Translations under genes and position numbers: made by a program
In this document: positions 12,270 through 22,991 of the stretch, piece after piece
Position numbering within the stretch: the stretch's first letter is position 1
Layout of the letters: every line of letters begins with the position of its first letter
Notes under the pieces: generated by a model
Told to the model about the DNA's origin: nothing
What the model saw: only the letters and a program-made list of their open reading frames with translations
Database searches by the model: none
Origin: Linum tenue
Taxonomy: Eukaryota; Streptophyta; Magnoliopsida; Malpighiales; Linaceae
DNA length: 64,000 nt
NCBI GenBank assembly: GCA_946122785.1
Contig: CAMGYJ010000008.1
Span: forward strand, 10,441,475 to 10,505,474
Reading direction: 5' to 3'

Positions 12270-13805
12270 GGCAAAATACACTTGCATAGGCAAAACTATC
12301 ACCTTTGTGCCACTTATAGCCAGATTTGGCGAAATACCACTAATAACCACTTTTGAAAGATGTTGCGTGCCAGATATAGCCATTTCCGTTAGAAACTATA
12401 ACGGTGTTAATAACACCGTCAACTTATTTGACGGTCGGCTGACGAGGCGCCAATTCAGCGGACACGTCAGCGACAACTAAGCAAATAGTGACACGTCAGA
12501 TATTTAAATTATTTATTATTTACACAAAATAAACAAGAAAAAAATTAAATTTTTTTTCCTCCCCCGATTTCATTTTTAGGGTTTGCTCCCTGCCTGTTGG
12601 CGATTGAATCGACGATTCCTACCCAAACTTCCCGCAAATAACAAAAAATCGGCGATTGAAGCTTTCCCCCAAAATTTCTCGCCATTTTGAAGCTTCCCAA
12701 TCGACATCTTCTCAATCTAGGGTTGAATCGACCACCCTGAATCTGGATATTTGGTGCTAGAGAGAGCTTCTTCCTCTCTCGATTCAAGCATCAACTCCGC
12801 CTTTGGTTCTCGTTCCCCGACGTTATCGACGCTTCGCAGAGAGGAAGGATGAGAAGAAGCTGAGCAACCAAGTTCGCTACATCTTCCCCGCAGCTTCAAT
12901 CCCGTTCGCCTTCGAGTCTTCCAAGACACCCAGTCGCCACCCCCATCTACCTCTGCTTCACCAGAACCAGAGAAGAAGGCGCCATCAATCGTCGATTCGA
13001 GCTCCCACCGCGGGTTCGCAGCAGAGTATGCGTCGGAGCAGGGAGGGAGCGACGGAACTCTGAGCCTCGATTCGTGTCGCAGAAACAGATTTGGGGTCGG
13101 GAATCAGAGAGATGTTTGACCTGGGTGGACTTCACTAATGTCCCCTCCTTCTTCGACGATTTAGCTCCCGGCGAACGACATTTTAGGGTCTTCAGCTTCT
13201 CAATCTGGGATCCACTAGTGCTCGACGGCGACGCCAGGATCTGGATATTTTGAAGGTTGTATCGATGGAGCTCAAATTCTGATTTCCAAAATGTTGGTGT
13301 TGTAGATGCAGAGACGATGGACGAACCTGTCGTTCCGGAGCAAATCGCCAGTTGAAGTTAGCCACTTCTCGATTTCGAGTTTTCTTTGGCTAAACTAGGT
13401 GGTCAACGATGCGCCCAGATTAGATTTGTGAATGAGAAAGGTTTGGAGATTTGGAACGGATCTGGAACGAATCAATTCAAGAAAATAATTTAGGGAATGG
13501 TCGGCACTATCGGCAGTCTGGGAAGGGTTTTGAGATGTGGTGCTGGGAGTGGGGATGGGATTTTTGGGATTGTGGATTTGTGGTGAACTTTTTTTTTCTC
13601 GGTTTTTTATTCTCTAAATCCACGTGGATTTTACGGATAAAATTGGACGGAAGTGTTCGCCACGTCAGCATCTCCGTTTGTCTAGTCAGATTTCATTTTA
13701 ACACCGTTAAAGAATTGGACGGAAGTGGCTATTAGTGGTATTTCTCCAAATTTGGCTATAAGTGGCACAAAGGTGATAGTTTTGGCTATATAAGTGTATT
13801 TTGCC
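12270..13805. mobile_element. Pack-MULE-type non-autonomous Mutator element A
   Basis: Starts GGCAAAATACACTT and ends AAGTGTATTTTGCC, with about 80 bp or more of terminal inverted repeat. A perfect 9-bp target duplication TTATTATTT lies at 12261-12269 and 13806-13814, the hallmark of Mutator-like elements. Inside the repeats is GC-richer DNA (about 12590-13400) with no transposase and no intact gene. It looks like captured host sequence (leader or exon fragments) but I cannot name the source. Its termini match element B at 14630-15865. Confidence 0.9.
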
Positions 13806-14196
13806 TTATTATTTTGAGTTCAATACTTTTTCTTTGTTAAAAATTATTTTGATAATTTTATCTTTTAAATTAGAATTCAATAATTATAATACATCTTACT
13901 AAAAATGCATTCAAATGTGGAATATTCAAATTTCTTTATGGTCAAATTCCATGGAATCCATATTCCGTATCCGTGGCGGGGATAAGTAAAAATTCTATGT
14001 CAAAGAACAAAGGAAATGATAGAGAACACACTCTACCAAGTCCAACTTCGAGCCCATATTTTCAAAGTCCAGCCACCATCAAGGCCCACTCAACCAAATC
14101 TATACATTCAGGCAAGGTAAACCCCATCCTATTCTATCCATTCCGGCCCAGCAAGTTCAACATACTAAAATGTAAAATCTTAACACATCAAAGTAC

Positions 14197-14505
14197 GAGC
14201 ACTTCTACTATGCTATATAGCATTGGTGCTTTAATGTACAACTTAAAGTTGTACCATAACATTAAATGTATAAGTTTAGATTGTATCATGAAGGAATTTG
14301 TATCATTATGTTATGGTACAACTTTACAACTTGAAGTTGTACCATCAAATAAAAATACAAGTTCAAGTTGTACCATAAAAGAATTTGTACAGAATGTATA
14401 GGTACAATCTGAAGTTGTACCATAACGTTAAAGGTACAATTTCATATTGTACCATAAAGGAAAAAAACTATAGCACCAATACAATATAGCATTGTAAAAT
14501 TCCTC
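14197..14505. mobile_element. MITE of Mutator type built from palindromic GTACAACTT units
   Basis: A 309-bp element flanked by a perfect 9-bp duplication TCAAAGTAC (14188-14196 and 14506-14514). The ends are imperfect inverted repeats around ATGCTATATxGxATTGGTGCT. The interior is an array of five to six diverged copies of a roughly 40-bp unit whose core is palindromic (GTACAACTTGAAGTTGTAC), each usually followed by CATAA. No coding capacity. Confidence 0.8.
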
Positions 14506-14629
14506 TCAAAGTACTTGTATACCCTATTGACAAAAAAAAAAAGTACTTGTATACCAATGTGTTAAAGAGTTCAACAACACGTCAGCCTCCATCAATCACT
14601 TCTTGATCTTTCCTTTGTTGTACAATTTA

Positions 14630-15865
14630 GGCAAAATACACTTGTATAGCCAAAACTTTCGCGTTTGTGCCAATAATAGCCAAATTTGGAGAAATACCAC
14701 TAATAGCCATTTCCGTCCAATACTTTAACGGTGTTAGTCGTTGACGGTTCGCTGACTAGGCTCCTAATCAATGCATACGTCAGCGCCAAACAAGCCAAAA
14801 ATGACACGTCATTAAATTAATAAATAAATAACCTTATTATAATTAATTACAGAAAAAAAACAGAGGTGAAAAGTTTCCTTCCGTCTCTCATTTGATTTCC
14901 TTCAACTTCCCCATCTGTCCACCATCTCCATCAAAATCGCACAAAATTATTTCTCAATAAACCAGAAGCAACAACAATCGCAGATCTGGAAATGGTGAAG
15001 AGAACCCAGAACCCTCTCTCTCAAAGGCACTTATTCCTCTTCGCAGACTCTCTTCGAGGCAGCATCCATTCTATCGTCTTCCTCTTCCAAATGGTGAGAC
15101 CAGATCTGATCGCACCTTCTCCGCCACCACTTCCCCTTATTCTTCGTCGAGACAGAGGGCATGGGAGGGGATTCTTCGCCCTGACAAAGTAGCCCTCGAA
15201 GCACTGGGCCGCACCAACCGCATGGACCACCCAAGCCCACCCCCCTGCCACCGGATTCGAGGGTGACGGAGGAGTAGAGGAGGCCCGAGAGGATGCCGGC
15301 GTTGGCGCCGATGTCCTTGAAGACGGAGACGGTGTCGAGGGTGGATTGGTCGTAGCCCTGTGTGGCCTTGAGGACCGGGGAGTAGATGCCGAACGTGTAG
15401 GACGCTCCGGCGACGCATTGGATCCATGTCCCGGCCACAGTCGCCGCCCATTTCGTTCTCGGGATCTCCATTTTCGATCCCCAATTTTCAATTTCCCTTG
15501 CAGAAGGGTAAAGCAATTTCCGGCAGGAGATAAGGGGAAAGTGAGGTGGGGAAGGAAACAAAAATCCATTAATTAATTTGAATTCTTTATTTCATTAATT
15601 AATTTATGATGTGTAATAATAAAATAAAATAAAATTATGATGTGTCACTTTTAACTTATTTGGCGCTGACGTGTCTGCTGAGTTGGCATCTAATCAGCAA
15701 ACCGTCAAATAAGTTGACGGTGTTAATAACACCGTTAAAGTATCTAACGGAAATGGCTAGATTTGTCCAACATAACTTTAAAAGCTGGCTATAAGTGGTA
15801 TTTCTCCAAATTTGGCTATTATTGGCACAAACGCGAAAGTTTTGGCTATACAAGTTAATTTTGCC
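14630..15865. mobile_element. Pack-MULE-type non-autonomous Mutator element B
   Basis: Starts GGCAAAATACACTTGTATAG and ends TTAATTTTGCC, with long inverted terminal repeats closely related to element A. A perfect 9-bp duplication TACAATTTA flanks it (14621-14629, 15866-15874). It carries an antisense fragment of a nodulin-like/MFS transporter gene (see 15184-15471), so it is a gene-capturing Mutator element without its own transposase. Confidence 0.93.
15184..15471 (-). pseudogene. Captured fragment of a nodulin-like/MFS (NFD4-type) transporter inside Pack-MULE B
   Basis: From the ATG at 15471 the minus strand reads MEIPRTKWAATVAGTWIQC, then AGASYTFGIYSPVLKATQGY, DQSTLDTVSVFKDIGANAG and ILSGLLYSSVT. 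This is the N-terminus of the plant nodulin-like major-facilitator family that includes NUCLEAR FUSION DEFECTIVE 4-like proteins. The next block (WVVHAVGAAQCFEGYF) is in another frame; the shift falls at a run of Cs near 15240, so one base has probably been gained. Only the first one or two transmembrane helices are present, against a family length above 500 residues. It cannot encode a transporter; a chimeric transcript is conceivable. Confidence 0.8.
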
Positions 15866-15874
15866 TACAATTTA

Positions 15875-17935
15875 TCTCAAGAGTTGGAGATAATTGAAAA
15901 GATGTTAAAGTATTATGAAATAGTGGTAGAGGAGGAAAAGATTTTAAGTTGGACTTCAACTTTCTGAGGACATAGGTAGTTTTTTTATATGATCAGCGCA
16001 GTACTAAAAAGTAAAAACACCAACTATGTTTAATTTTGATTTTTGCCATATTTAATTTCGTTAAACCATTGCCATAATTATTTCAAATCAGCAACAACGA
16101 TGTCAGCTATCGTCATAGTCGTCGCTGCTCCAAACCTGTTCTTTTGGCTCACTATTTGTTTTCCTAGCTCTTCCCCTTTATAGTTAGTTGGTACTTGGTA
16201 TAGTTGTCGTTCCCTTGTTAGTGCGTAGGGATTTTAGGAAGTGCGTTTAGTTTATGCAAAGGGAGTGAAGAAGTGTCCTAATTTGATGGGTTTCTTTTGC
16301 CGGTAGGGACATGCATAATTGCATTGTCTTTAATTTCTTGTTTGCCTTTAGTCCAACGTATCATATCATTTAATAAAAACAACATAAGTATTAGTGGGAG
16401 ATAAAGGTGATCAGAAGTGACATATACATTTTATAAAACATCTGTCTAAAGTGCTTAACTTTATTGCTTCAAATAAAGCATAAGTGACGAACTATTGTCG
16501 TTGACGTAAGCTTGCTTCACTAATTTCCACTGGTCATCGTAACCTCTTTAGCTAAGTGATAATGTCCTTATAATCATGTTTAATTAAGGGCGAAATAATT
16601 TGAACATAAATGAAACTATTCCATTAGATTTCCATATCAATTGATTCGGCCAATCGACTATCGTGCATGCGATTGATGGTGCTTGCCACTGGATCGTCCA
16701 TCAGTCATATATGTTAGTGCTTGTCTTGCAACTGGATCAACTTCAAGCACATCTTGTATATATATATATTAGTTCACCATTTCTGTATATGTTGGTGCTT
16801 GCCACAGGATCATCCATCAGTCATATATATGGTTGGTTCTCATTGACTTGTTGTTGCTTGTGTTGATGTGTGGATGTCGATGAGCTGGATCAGGACACCT
16901 TGCCATGTATAGATGATAAATCTTAAGTTTGGTACGACGCGGCCCGTGTTGCGAGCGTACTTATTATTTTGTGTCAAGAATCAACTGTAAGTTTTAATGT
17001 ATAGTTCGAGGTGTTAGGCGAGATCCAAATAGGATCTAACTACTAACTAGTATCATTCACTTACATAACCCCTCGAATAAAAGTAAATTCTATCAACTTG
17101 AAATTTGGACCTACATACCATATATCTACTTTGTACCATGTGCATATGTATGATCTAATAATTAACTAGCTAGGTAATGTTAGAGGGGTCATGGAAATTA
17201 GAACACGTGATCTCTCGTTCAAATGTTTTGATACTATATATTGAAAGCTAATTAATCTCAATAAAATGAGTTGTTGAAACATATCAAAGAAGGAAGCTTA
17301 TATACTTTATTGACCTGACTTGAATCTCGCTCTCGCCCATTGACTAACCAACACACATTATATTGGCCACGTAAATTTATGTGTTATTTTTCTTATTGTC
17401 GTTATTGTTCTTGGATTGTCGATTAATTCTTATCTGTGCGTCACATACTCATAAGTCATAATCGAATCGTCACCTACTAAAATTATACCAACTGCCGAAC
17501 TGGGCATGATTTCCACGAGTAAAGCAGCTAGCTAACCAGCCATTATTGTTTTTGTTGCTGCTGTTGTCAACCATGTATAATGCCAATGGAAAATGCTGCA
17601 GAGAGGTCGATAGTGGTGATCAGCATTAGTGCCTCCGATCATGGCTTTACTTTCCTGCTCACATATATATAGAACAGTGGGAGCACCAACTCGTTCTTCT
17701 TTCTTTTTGGTAAAGAAAACTATATAAGGGTTTTTGTTTGCTTTTGCTCTGCATTTTATACCAACCATAAATAGGGTTTTTGTTTTGTCTCGTAGCTAAT
17801 TATATTGTTGAGTACACGAGCTGTAGTTCTTAGAGCTTAGAGGAATATGATCCACAACAAAAAGAATATGTATGCCAAGAAGGGTGATTAATTGTCATGT
17901 CAGCCTCAGCCATATAATACAATTTTTTAAACATA
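15875..17935. other. Intergenic, with a short duplicated motif
   Basis: No gene recognised. A direct repeat of about 36 bp (GGTGCTTGCCAC..GGATC.TCCATCAGTCATATAT) occurs at about 16678-16716 and 16792-16830. The rest is AT-rich and unremarkable. Confidence 0.45.
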
Positions 17936-17943
17936 AACTAATC

Positions 17944-18727
17944 CAGGGGCGGAGCTAGCTTAAGGTTCGGGGGACCCGGCCCCCCGAGAATTTGACGATC
18001 ACATGTAAAGCGTATCGGGTTATTCAAAAATTATGTAAAAATTATAAAGATATATAATAAAGGTCGTGCAATAATTAATCACTGTTCCCTCCTGTGGCCT
18101 AGTGGATTTATGTGTTGGTGTTGTGTATTTTTGTTGTGGTATGTGTGTTCGATTCCCACCAGCAACATTTCAGTTACTTTTTCTCACTTTAGTTTAATTG
18201 TATTTTACAACCTAATTTCAAAGTCCAAACTAGATAAATTATTTCAGTTACTTTTTCTCACTTTAGTTTAATTTTATTTTACAACCTAATTTCAAAGTCC
18301 AAACTAGATAAATTATTTCAGTTACTTTTTCTCACTTTAGTTTAATTGTATTTTACGACCTAATTTCAAAGTCCAAACTAGATAAATTAATTTATGAATA
18401 TATAACCATTTTTCTTTTTGAAAATGCTATTATGCATATTAATTAATTGTTCAATAATAATAACAACGAATAACATGGTACCAATTGAAAAGAATGAATA
18501 CATTTTTGCTTGTCATTTACTATTTATTTTGAACATGTATTGGATAAGAAATTTAGTTTATAGCACATGTTTAGATATTTTAATTTTTCTAAATATTTTT
18601 GTGTGATTATGACAAATAAATAATTTTGTTCTTCATTTTATACATTTAATTATTTTTTATTGACAAGACGCAAAAAAAAAAAACAAAAATCGGCCCCCCC
18701 GAGTTACAAATCCTAGCTCCGCCCCTG
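17944..18727. mobile_element. hAT-type non-autonomous element with CAGGGGCGGAGCTAG termini
   Basis: The left end is CAGGGGCGGAGCTAG and the right end CTAGCTCCGCCCCTG, a perfect 15-bp inverted repeat. A perfect 8-bp duplication AACTAATC flanks it (17936-17943, 18728-18735), which fits the hAT superfamily. Both subterminal zones contain runs of G or C. The interior has a threefold 74-bp tandem repeat. A tRNA-like A-box/B-box pair (TGGCCTAGTGG about 18096, GTTCGATTCCCACC about 18148) suggests a SINE fragment inside. No transposase is present. Confidence 0.88.
18167..18388. repeat. Three tandem copies of a 74-bp unit
   Basis: Copies begin at 18167, 18241 and 18315, each starting ATTTCAGTTACTTTTTCTCA and ending near CTAGATAAATT. 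They differ at only a few positions, so the amplification is recent relative to the host element at 17944-18727. Confidence 0.9.
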
Positions 18728-19239
18728 AACTAATCTCATGTGGTTACGTTTGTACAAGTACCATATATGGATGCTTTCTGATCAGCAACAGTTCGGACAT
18801 GAGACTTCTGATCATTGGTTAAAAGATATAATGTTATATCGAGAACTGGTTAAACCTCTTCAAAATTCAAAAGTACTATGGTATGTATAATCACAGCAAA
18901 AGTTATTATATTGCCAAATCCAACCGATATTATCTCGAATTAGTATTCTAATCATATAAATCTAATATTTTTGTATAATTCCGATTTTAATGACGATAAT
19001 GAACTATTTTTACAATCCAGTCGATAATATGATACAGTTCCTTCTTCAATTCCTTGCTAGCTCCTTCAACCTTATCAAGGGTTCTCAACTTTTTTCCATG
19101 TCTCCTTCAACCTTGTCATAATTTGATTAATTTCTATCATGGGTTTTGTGCATGACTTGCCACCTCTCGAAGTCGATGGACTCCGATCCTATTTCGCCAC
19201 GTGTCACCAAATATTAAACAAGGGATCATCTATAATTCA

Positions 19240-20515
19240 TTATCGTTTTCTTCAATTTTACATAGTATAAACTTTTGATCAAAACTTTATCAAAGTAAAG
19301 CTTTTTTACAACAACAAAGCAAAAGACATTTGTCAATCGTGATCTCTTTTTCGTTCATGAATTAGCATTCAAGAAATATATAACTAACACTTTATAGATA
19401 CTAAACTTGGTATGTGTTTGAATCCAAACGAGTTCTGATATTACTAGCTAGTAGTTGATGCAAGTGCATATTATGTACGTATTGAAGAGATTGCACAAAG
19501 TTCAAATTCATGGGTTGATTCAGGTTGAAAGTTTGACAAAATTATATGATAAGCTTGATAAGACTAATAATTTCCTTTGATCTTATACATTTTTCTAGTC
19601 TACTTGAGATCGAGCCAACAAGCACCCACGAAAAAGAAGCAAAAATTGGTTATGATTTTGAGTTTGTTGACTGATTTTTTAATTGAATCATCTATAAAAT
19701 AAAATATAAAAAGTATATGACACGGTAAGTGAATTTATATAATGTTTTATCTTAAAGTTCCTGCAATAATTGGATAATTACGGCCGACTAGAGTAATTAC
19801 ATGATGATACCAAAGTCGTTGGCCAAAAGCTCATGTGTCTCAATTCTAATAACTCATATACTAATACTTAATTGGTGCACAAAGATACACTAGTTCAGTA
19901 CAATTTTCAAATACGGTAGAATTCATTTCACAAGATGCAATTATTAGGACCACTTTTTTTTGTGAGAAGAACCACTTAATTATTAGTTCTTCATATAATA
20001 TATAGAACGAAGTCAAATCAAATACAATAATTTTGCCTAGTTTCAGGCTAACACTTTTTTTACTTCTTTCGTATCAATCCAATTCAACACCAAATAAGGA
20101 TGGACATTTGATTCGGTAAAACCAATCTAATTTACACCAAATCGTACCGCACTGCACCAAATAAGATAGTAATCGATTCAATATTCAAAAAACATAAAAT
20201 GAAACTGTTTCGGAGGTCGTGTCCATACGACCAAAACCGAGGTCCGCTTTTTCTAAACCATTAAATTAAATTGATTCCCAAAGCGCAACCCATATTATGT
20301 CCATGGATGGTGGTGTGTGCAAATGGCTATCGGGAACTTGACCTCCATTTCCGGCCAATTGGCCGAGCTATATATACCTCTACCCACTCACGTACTGAAA
20401 TTAAAGCCCAGTGAAGTCCACTCCAATTAGGGATCAGATGGAGCCAATAAAGAGCCACCAGTCCACCCACAAAGCAATCCCACTCCAAGAGCTACCACCC
20501 ACTAATTAAGGAATA
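19240..20515 (+). repeat. Decayed tandem duplicate of the purine-permease upstream region
   Basis: Several blocks match the DNA before the purine permease in the same order. Examples are GAGCCAACAAGCAC at about 19612 and 21402; the 'cctgcaataatt' and 'attattaggacca' blocks at about 19760-19950 and 21510-21705; and TATATACCTCTACCCAC followed by GATCAGATGGAGCCAA near 20371-20460 and 21776-21896. The last block covers the TATA box and the first codons of the permease. After about 20515 the coding similarity is lost, so the upstream copy is a remnant with no open reading frame. Alignment limits are approximate. Confidence 0.65.
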
Positions 20516-20855
20516 CTATACCACATCAAAACATTCCTATAATACTTCTTTACTTTTCCGTACTATGATCTCTTACCAAAATTATGTCAAAGTAAGGTTT
20601 CCTTAATTATATTATGCGTGTGTATGGATATGAGTTGGAGTTGGACAGACGTAACAACATGTCAACAACAGTTCTCAATCTCTTTTCCTTACGATCGTGT
20701 TCCAATCAAATTTTGCCAAATATATAGTTAGAAAGTCTGTGCATAAGAAAGCACGTTAAAAGATGAAATTTTGCTTGATGTGGATTAGCATGCAAAGAAA
20801 TATATAGTTGGTTTGGTTCCACCATTCTATATATGCTAAACTCGATATTACTTTG

Positions 20856-21148
20856 TGTTAGTGTTGTGGTATATGATATATGATTGAACATCTTCCAATA
20901 ACTCGAGTTATTGGAATCAACTGGTTCTTGGCATGGTATCAGAGCCTTCTGTGACCAAGAGGTATTGTGTTCGATTCCCGGTGACCCCCATTTGTTAAGC
21001 ACATGGTATTCTTGTCTTCAGACCTGTGCAAACTTCAAGCCCTTGTGATTGGCTTTCGTTTGAGGGGGCGTGTTAGTGTTGTGGTATATGATCCAAGATT
21101 GAACATCTTCCAATAACTCGAGTTATTGGGATCAACTGGTTCTTGACA
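20856..21148 (+). mobile_element. Complete TRIM (terminal-repeat retrotransposon in miniature)
   Basis: Two 78-bp LTRs (20856-20933 and 21071-21148), each TGTTAGTGTTGTGG...CA, differ at about 5 positions. Directly after LTR1 is TGGTATCAGAGC, the primer-binding site complementary to initiator tRNA-Met. Directly before LTR2 is a purine tract, TTTGAGGGGGCG. A perfect 5-bp duplication CTTTG flanks the element (20851-20855, 21149-21153). The internal part is about 137 bp and encodes nothing. It sits between the two copies of the permease upstream duplication. Confidence 0.95.
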
Positions 21149-21770
21149 CTTTGCTTCATAGTATCTATGATGATGATGTCTTTTGTGGGCATATTGGTGG
21201 GACTATTTCATCTTAGTGTATGTCTGCCTCAACGTCTATACAAAAGATTGTATATGGAAAATATTGAAATTGTCCTTTCCAGTAGATATTTATAGTGTTT
21301 CTAGTCGATATAAGTGCATCGTACATATTGTAAGAAAGTGGTTAAATATGGACCTCTCCCAACAGCTCGAGGTAATAGGGTTTCTAACGCGATTAAATTC
21401 GAGCCAACAAGCACTAACGGAAAATAAGTTGCAATTGGACATAACTTTGATTCGCTTGCTGATTTTTTAAACCTCCTACAATACGAATATAAATTTCTAT
21501 TTTAAACCTCCTGCAATAATTCGAATTGTTGAGACCGAATGATTTAATTATGTGATGATATATATCAAAATCGGTCACCAAAAACTCGTTTATGTATCTT
21601 AATCCTAGTAACCCTTATACTAATTAGTACTTAATTGATGCACATAGTTCACTACTATTTTCAAACACAATAATATATATATACAAATAAATAATTATTA
21701 GGACCAACTAATAATGAGTCACTGACTCACTTCCATAGTGTCCAAAACCAATATGGTGCACAAAGATTTG

Positions 21771-21780
21771 TATATATATA
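21771..21780 (+). promoter_or_regulatory. TATA box of the purine permease gene
   Basis: TATATATATA lies about 100 bp before the ATG at 21879 and is preserved in the decayed upstream copy near 20371. Confidence 0.6.
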
Positions 21781-21878
21781 CCTCTACCCACCCTCGATAT
21801 TGAAATGGAACATACATAGGCCACAAATCAAACTCCATTGTAGTCTATATCCAAATTACAACGATCGATCTCTACCCA

Positions 21879-22991
21879 ATGGATCAGATGGAGCCAAGTG
21901 CCACCACCCACAAAATCCCTCACAATCACAATCACAACCACAACAAGACATTCCTCATACTCCTCAACTGCCTCCTCCTCGCCGTCGGCCAGGTCGGCGG
22001 CCCCATCCTCTCCCGGATGTACTTCCTCCACGGCGGCACCAGAAAGTGGCTGGCCGCATGGAGCGTCAACTCCGGCTTCCCCATCCTCCTCCTCCCCATC
22101 GCCATCTCCCACTACACCAACACCACCACGCGCCGCCGCAACAACCCTTTCGTCCTCACCACGTGGCTCTTCTGCTCCAGCGCCGTCGTCGGCATCCTCT
22201 TCGGCGCCACCAACTACTTCTACTCCTTCGGCGCCTCCTACCTCCCCGTCTCCGTCAACTCCTTAGTCAGCTCCTCCCAGCTCGCCTTCACCGCCCTCTT
22301 CGCCTACCTCATCGTCAAGCAAAACTTCACCCACTACTCCATCAACGCCGTCGTCCTCATGACGTTCGGCTCCGTCATCCTCGGGGCCCACATGGACGGA
22401 GACATCCCCGAGGGAGAGACCAAGACCAAGTACGTCCTCGGGTTCGTCATGACGATCGCGGCGGCCGCGTTCCACGGCTTTTCCATCACGGCGTTAGAGT
22501 TCGCCCAACGGAAGTCCGGAGTCGCCGTCACGTTCGACGTGGCCATGCACGTGCAGTTCGTGGTGTCGCTTTTCGCCACCATCTTCTGCACCGTCCCCAT
22601 GGTTGTGAACAGGGACTTCGAGGCTTTGTCGGGAGAAGCGGCCGAGTTTGGTCTCGGGGAGACCAAGTACTACGTTGTCGTATTCGGAGCGGTGATAGCT
22701 TTGCAGGTTATGGTGATAGGGAGCTTGGGTTTGTTGCTGTGCTCTTCGTCGCTGTTTACGGGGCTGGTCACGTCGCTTCTGGTCCCGGTTCAGCAGGTTT
22801 TTGCTGTGATTTTCTTGAGAGAAGGGTTTAATGCGGAGAAGGCGTTGGCTTTGGCTCTGTGCCTGTGGGGTTTTGCTTCTCACTTGTATGGAGGGTATAA
22901 AGCGAGCTTGAAGAAGAAGAAGAAAAACGACGACGTAGAAGATTATGGTGATGATGAGCAAGGAGCAAAGAGTAGTGGTGATCATGCTTAG
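21879..22991 (+). CDS. Purine permease (PUP family, PUP1/PUP3-like)
   Basis: A single uninterrupted exon encodes 370 residues, typical for plant purine permeases. The protein has a short polar N-terminus with an HNHNHNHN stretch, then about ten hydrophobic segments of the drug/metabolite-transporter fold. Family features are LAVGQVGGPILSRMYFLHGG, LPVSVNSLVSSSQLAFTA near the middle, and the distal LLVPVQQVFAVIFLREGF. The C-terminus is Lys-rich then acidic. PUPs are proton-coupled plasma-membrane importers of adenine, cytokinins and sometimes alkaloids or vitamin B6; the substrate here is not predictable. The start at 21879 is the first ATG of the frame; a second follows three codons later. The first 700 bp are strongly C-ending at third positions, unlike the AT-rich surroundings. 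A shifted frame covering 21800-22831 is a shadow. Confidence 0.92.
   Translation: MDQMEPSATTHKIPHNHNHNHNKTFLILLNCLLLAVGQVGGPILSRMYFLHGGTRKWLAAWSVNSGFPILLLPIAISHYTNTTTRRRNNPFVLTTWLFCSSAVVGILFGATNYFYSFGASYLPVSVNSLVSSSQLAFTALFAYLIVKQNFTHYSINAVVLMTFGSVILGAHMDGDIPEGETKTKYVLGFVMTIAAAAFHGFSITALEFAQRKSGVAVTFDVAMHVQFVVSLFATIFCTVPMVVNRDFEALSGEAAEFGLGETKYYVVVFGAVIALQVMVIGSLGLLLCSSSLFTGLVTSLLVPVQQVFAVIFLREGFNAEKALALALCLWGFASHLYGGYKASLKKKKKNDDVEDYGDDEQGAKSSGDHA

Noticed and set aside
18160..18390. CRISPR-like spaced repeats
   Set aside because: The three 74-bp copies are directly tandem without unique spacers, in a eukaryotic transposon.
21800..22831. Long 343-aa frame overlapping the purine permease in another frame
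   Set aside because: Its His/Arg/Pro-rich text is the shifted reading of the C-ending permease codons; the permease frame has clear family motifs.
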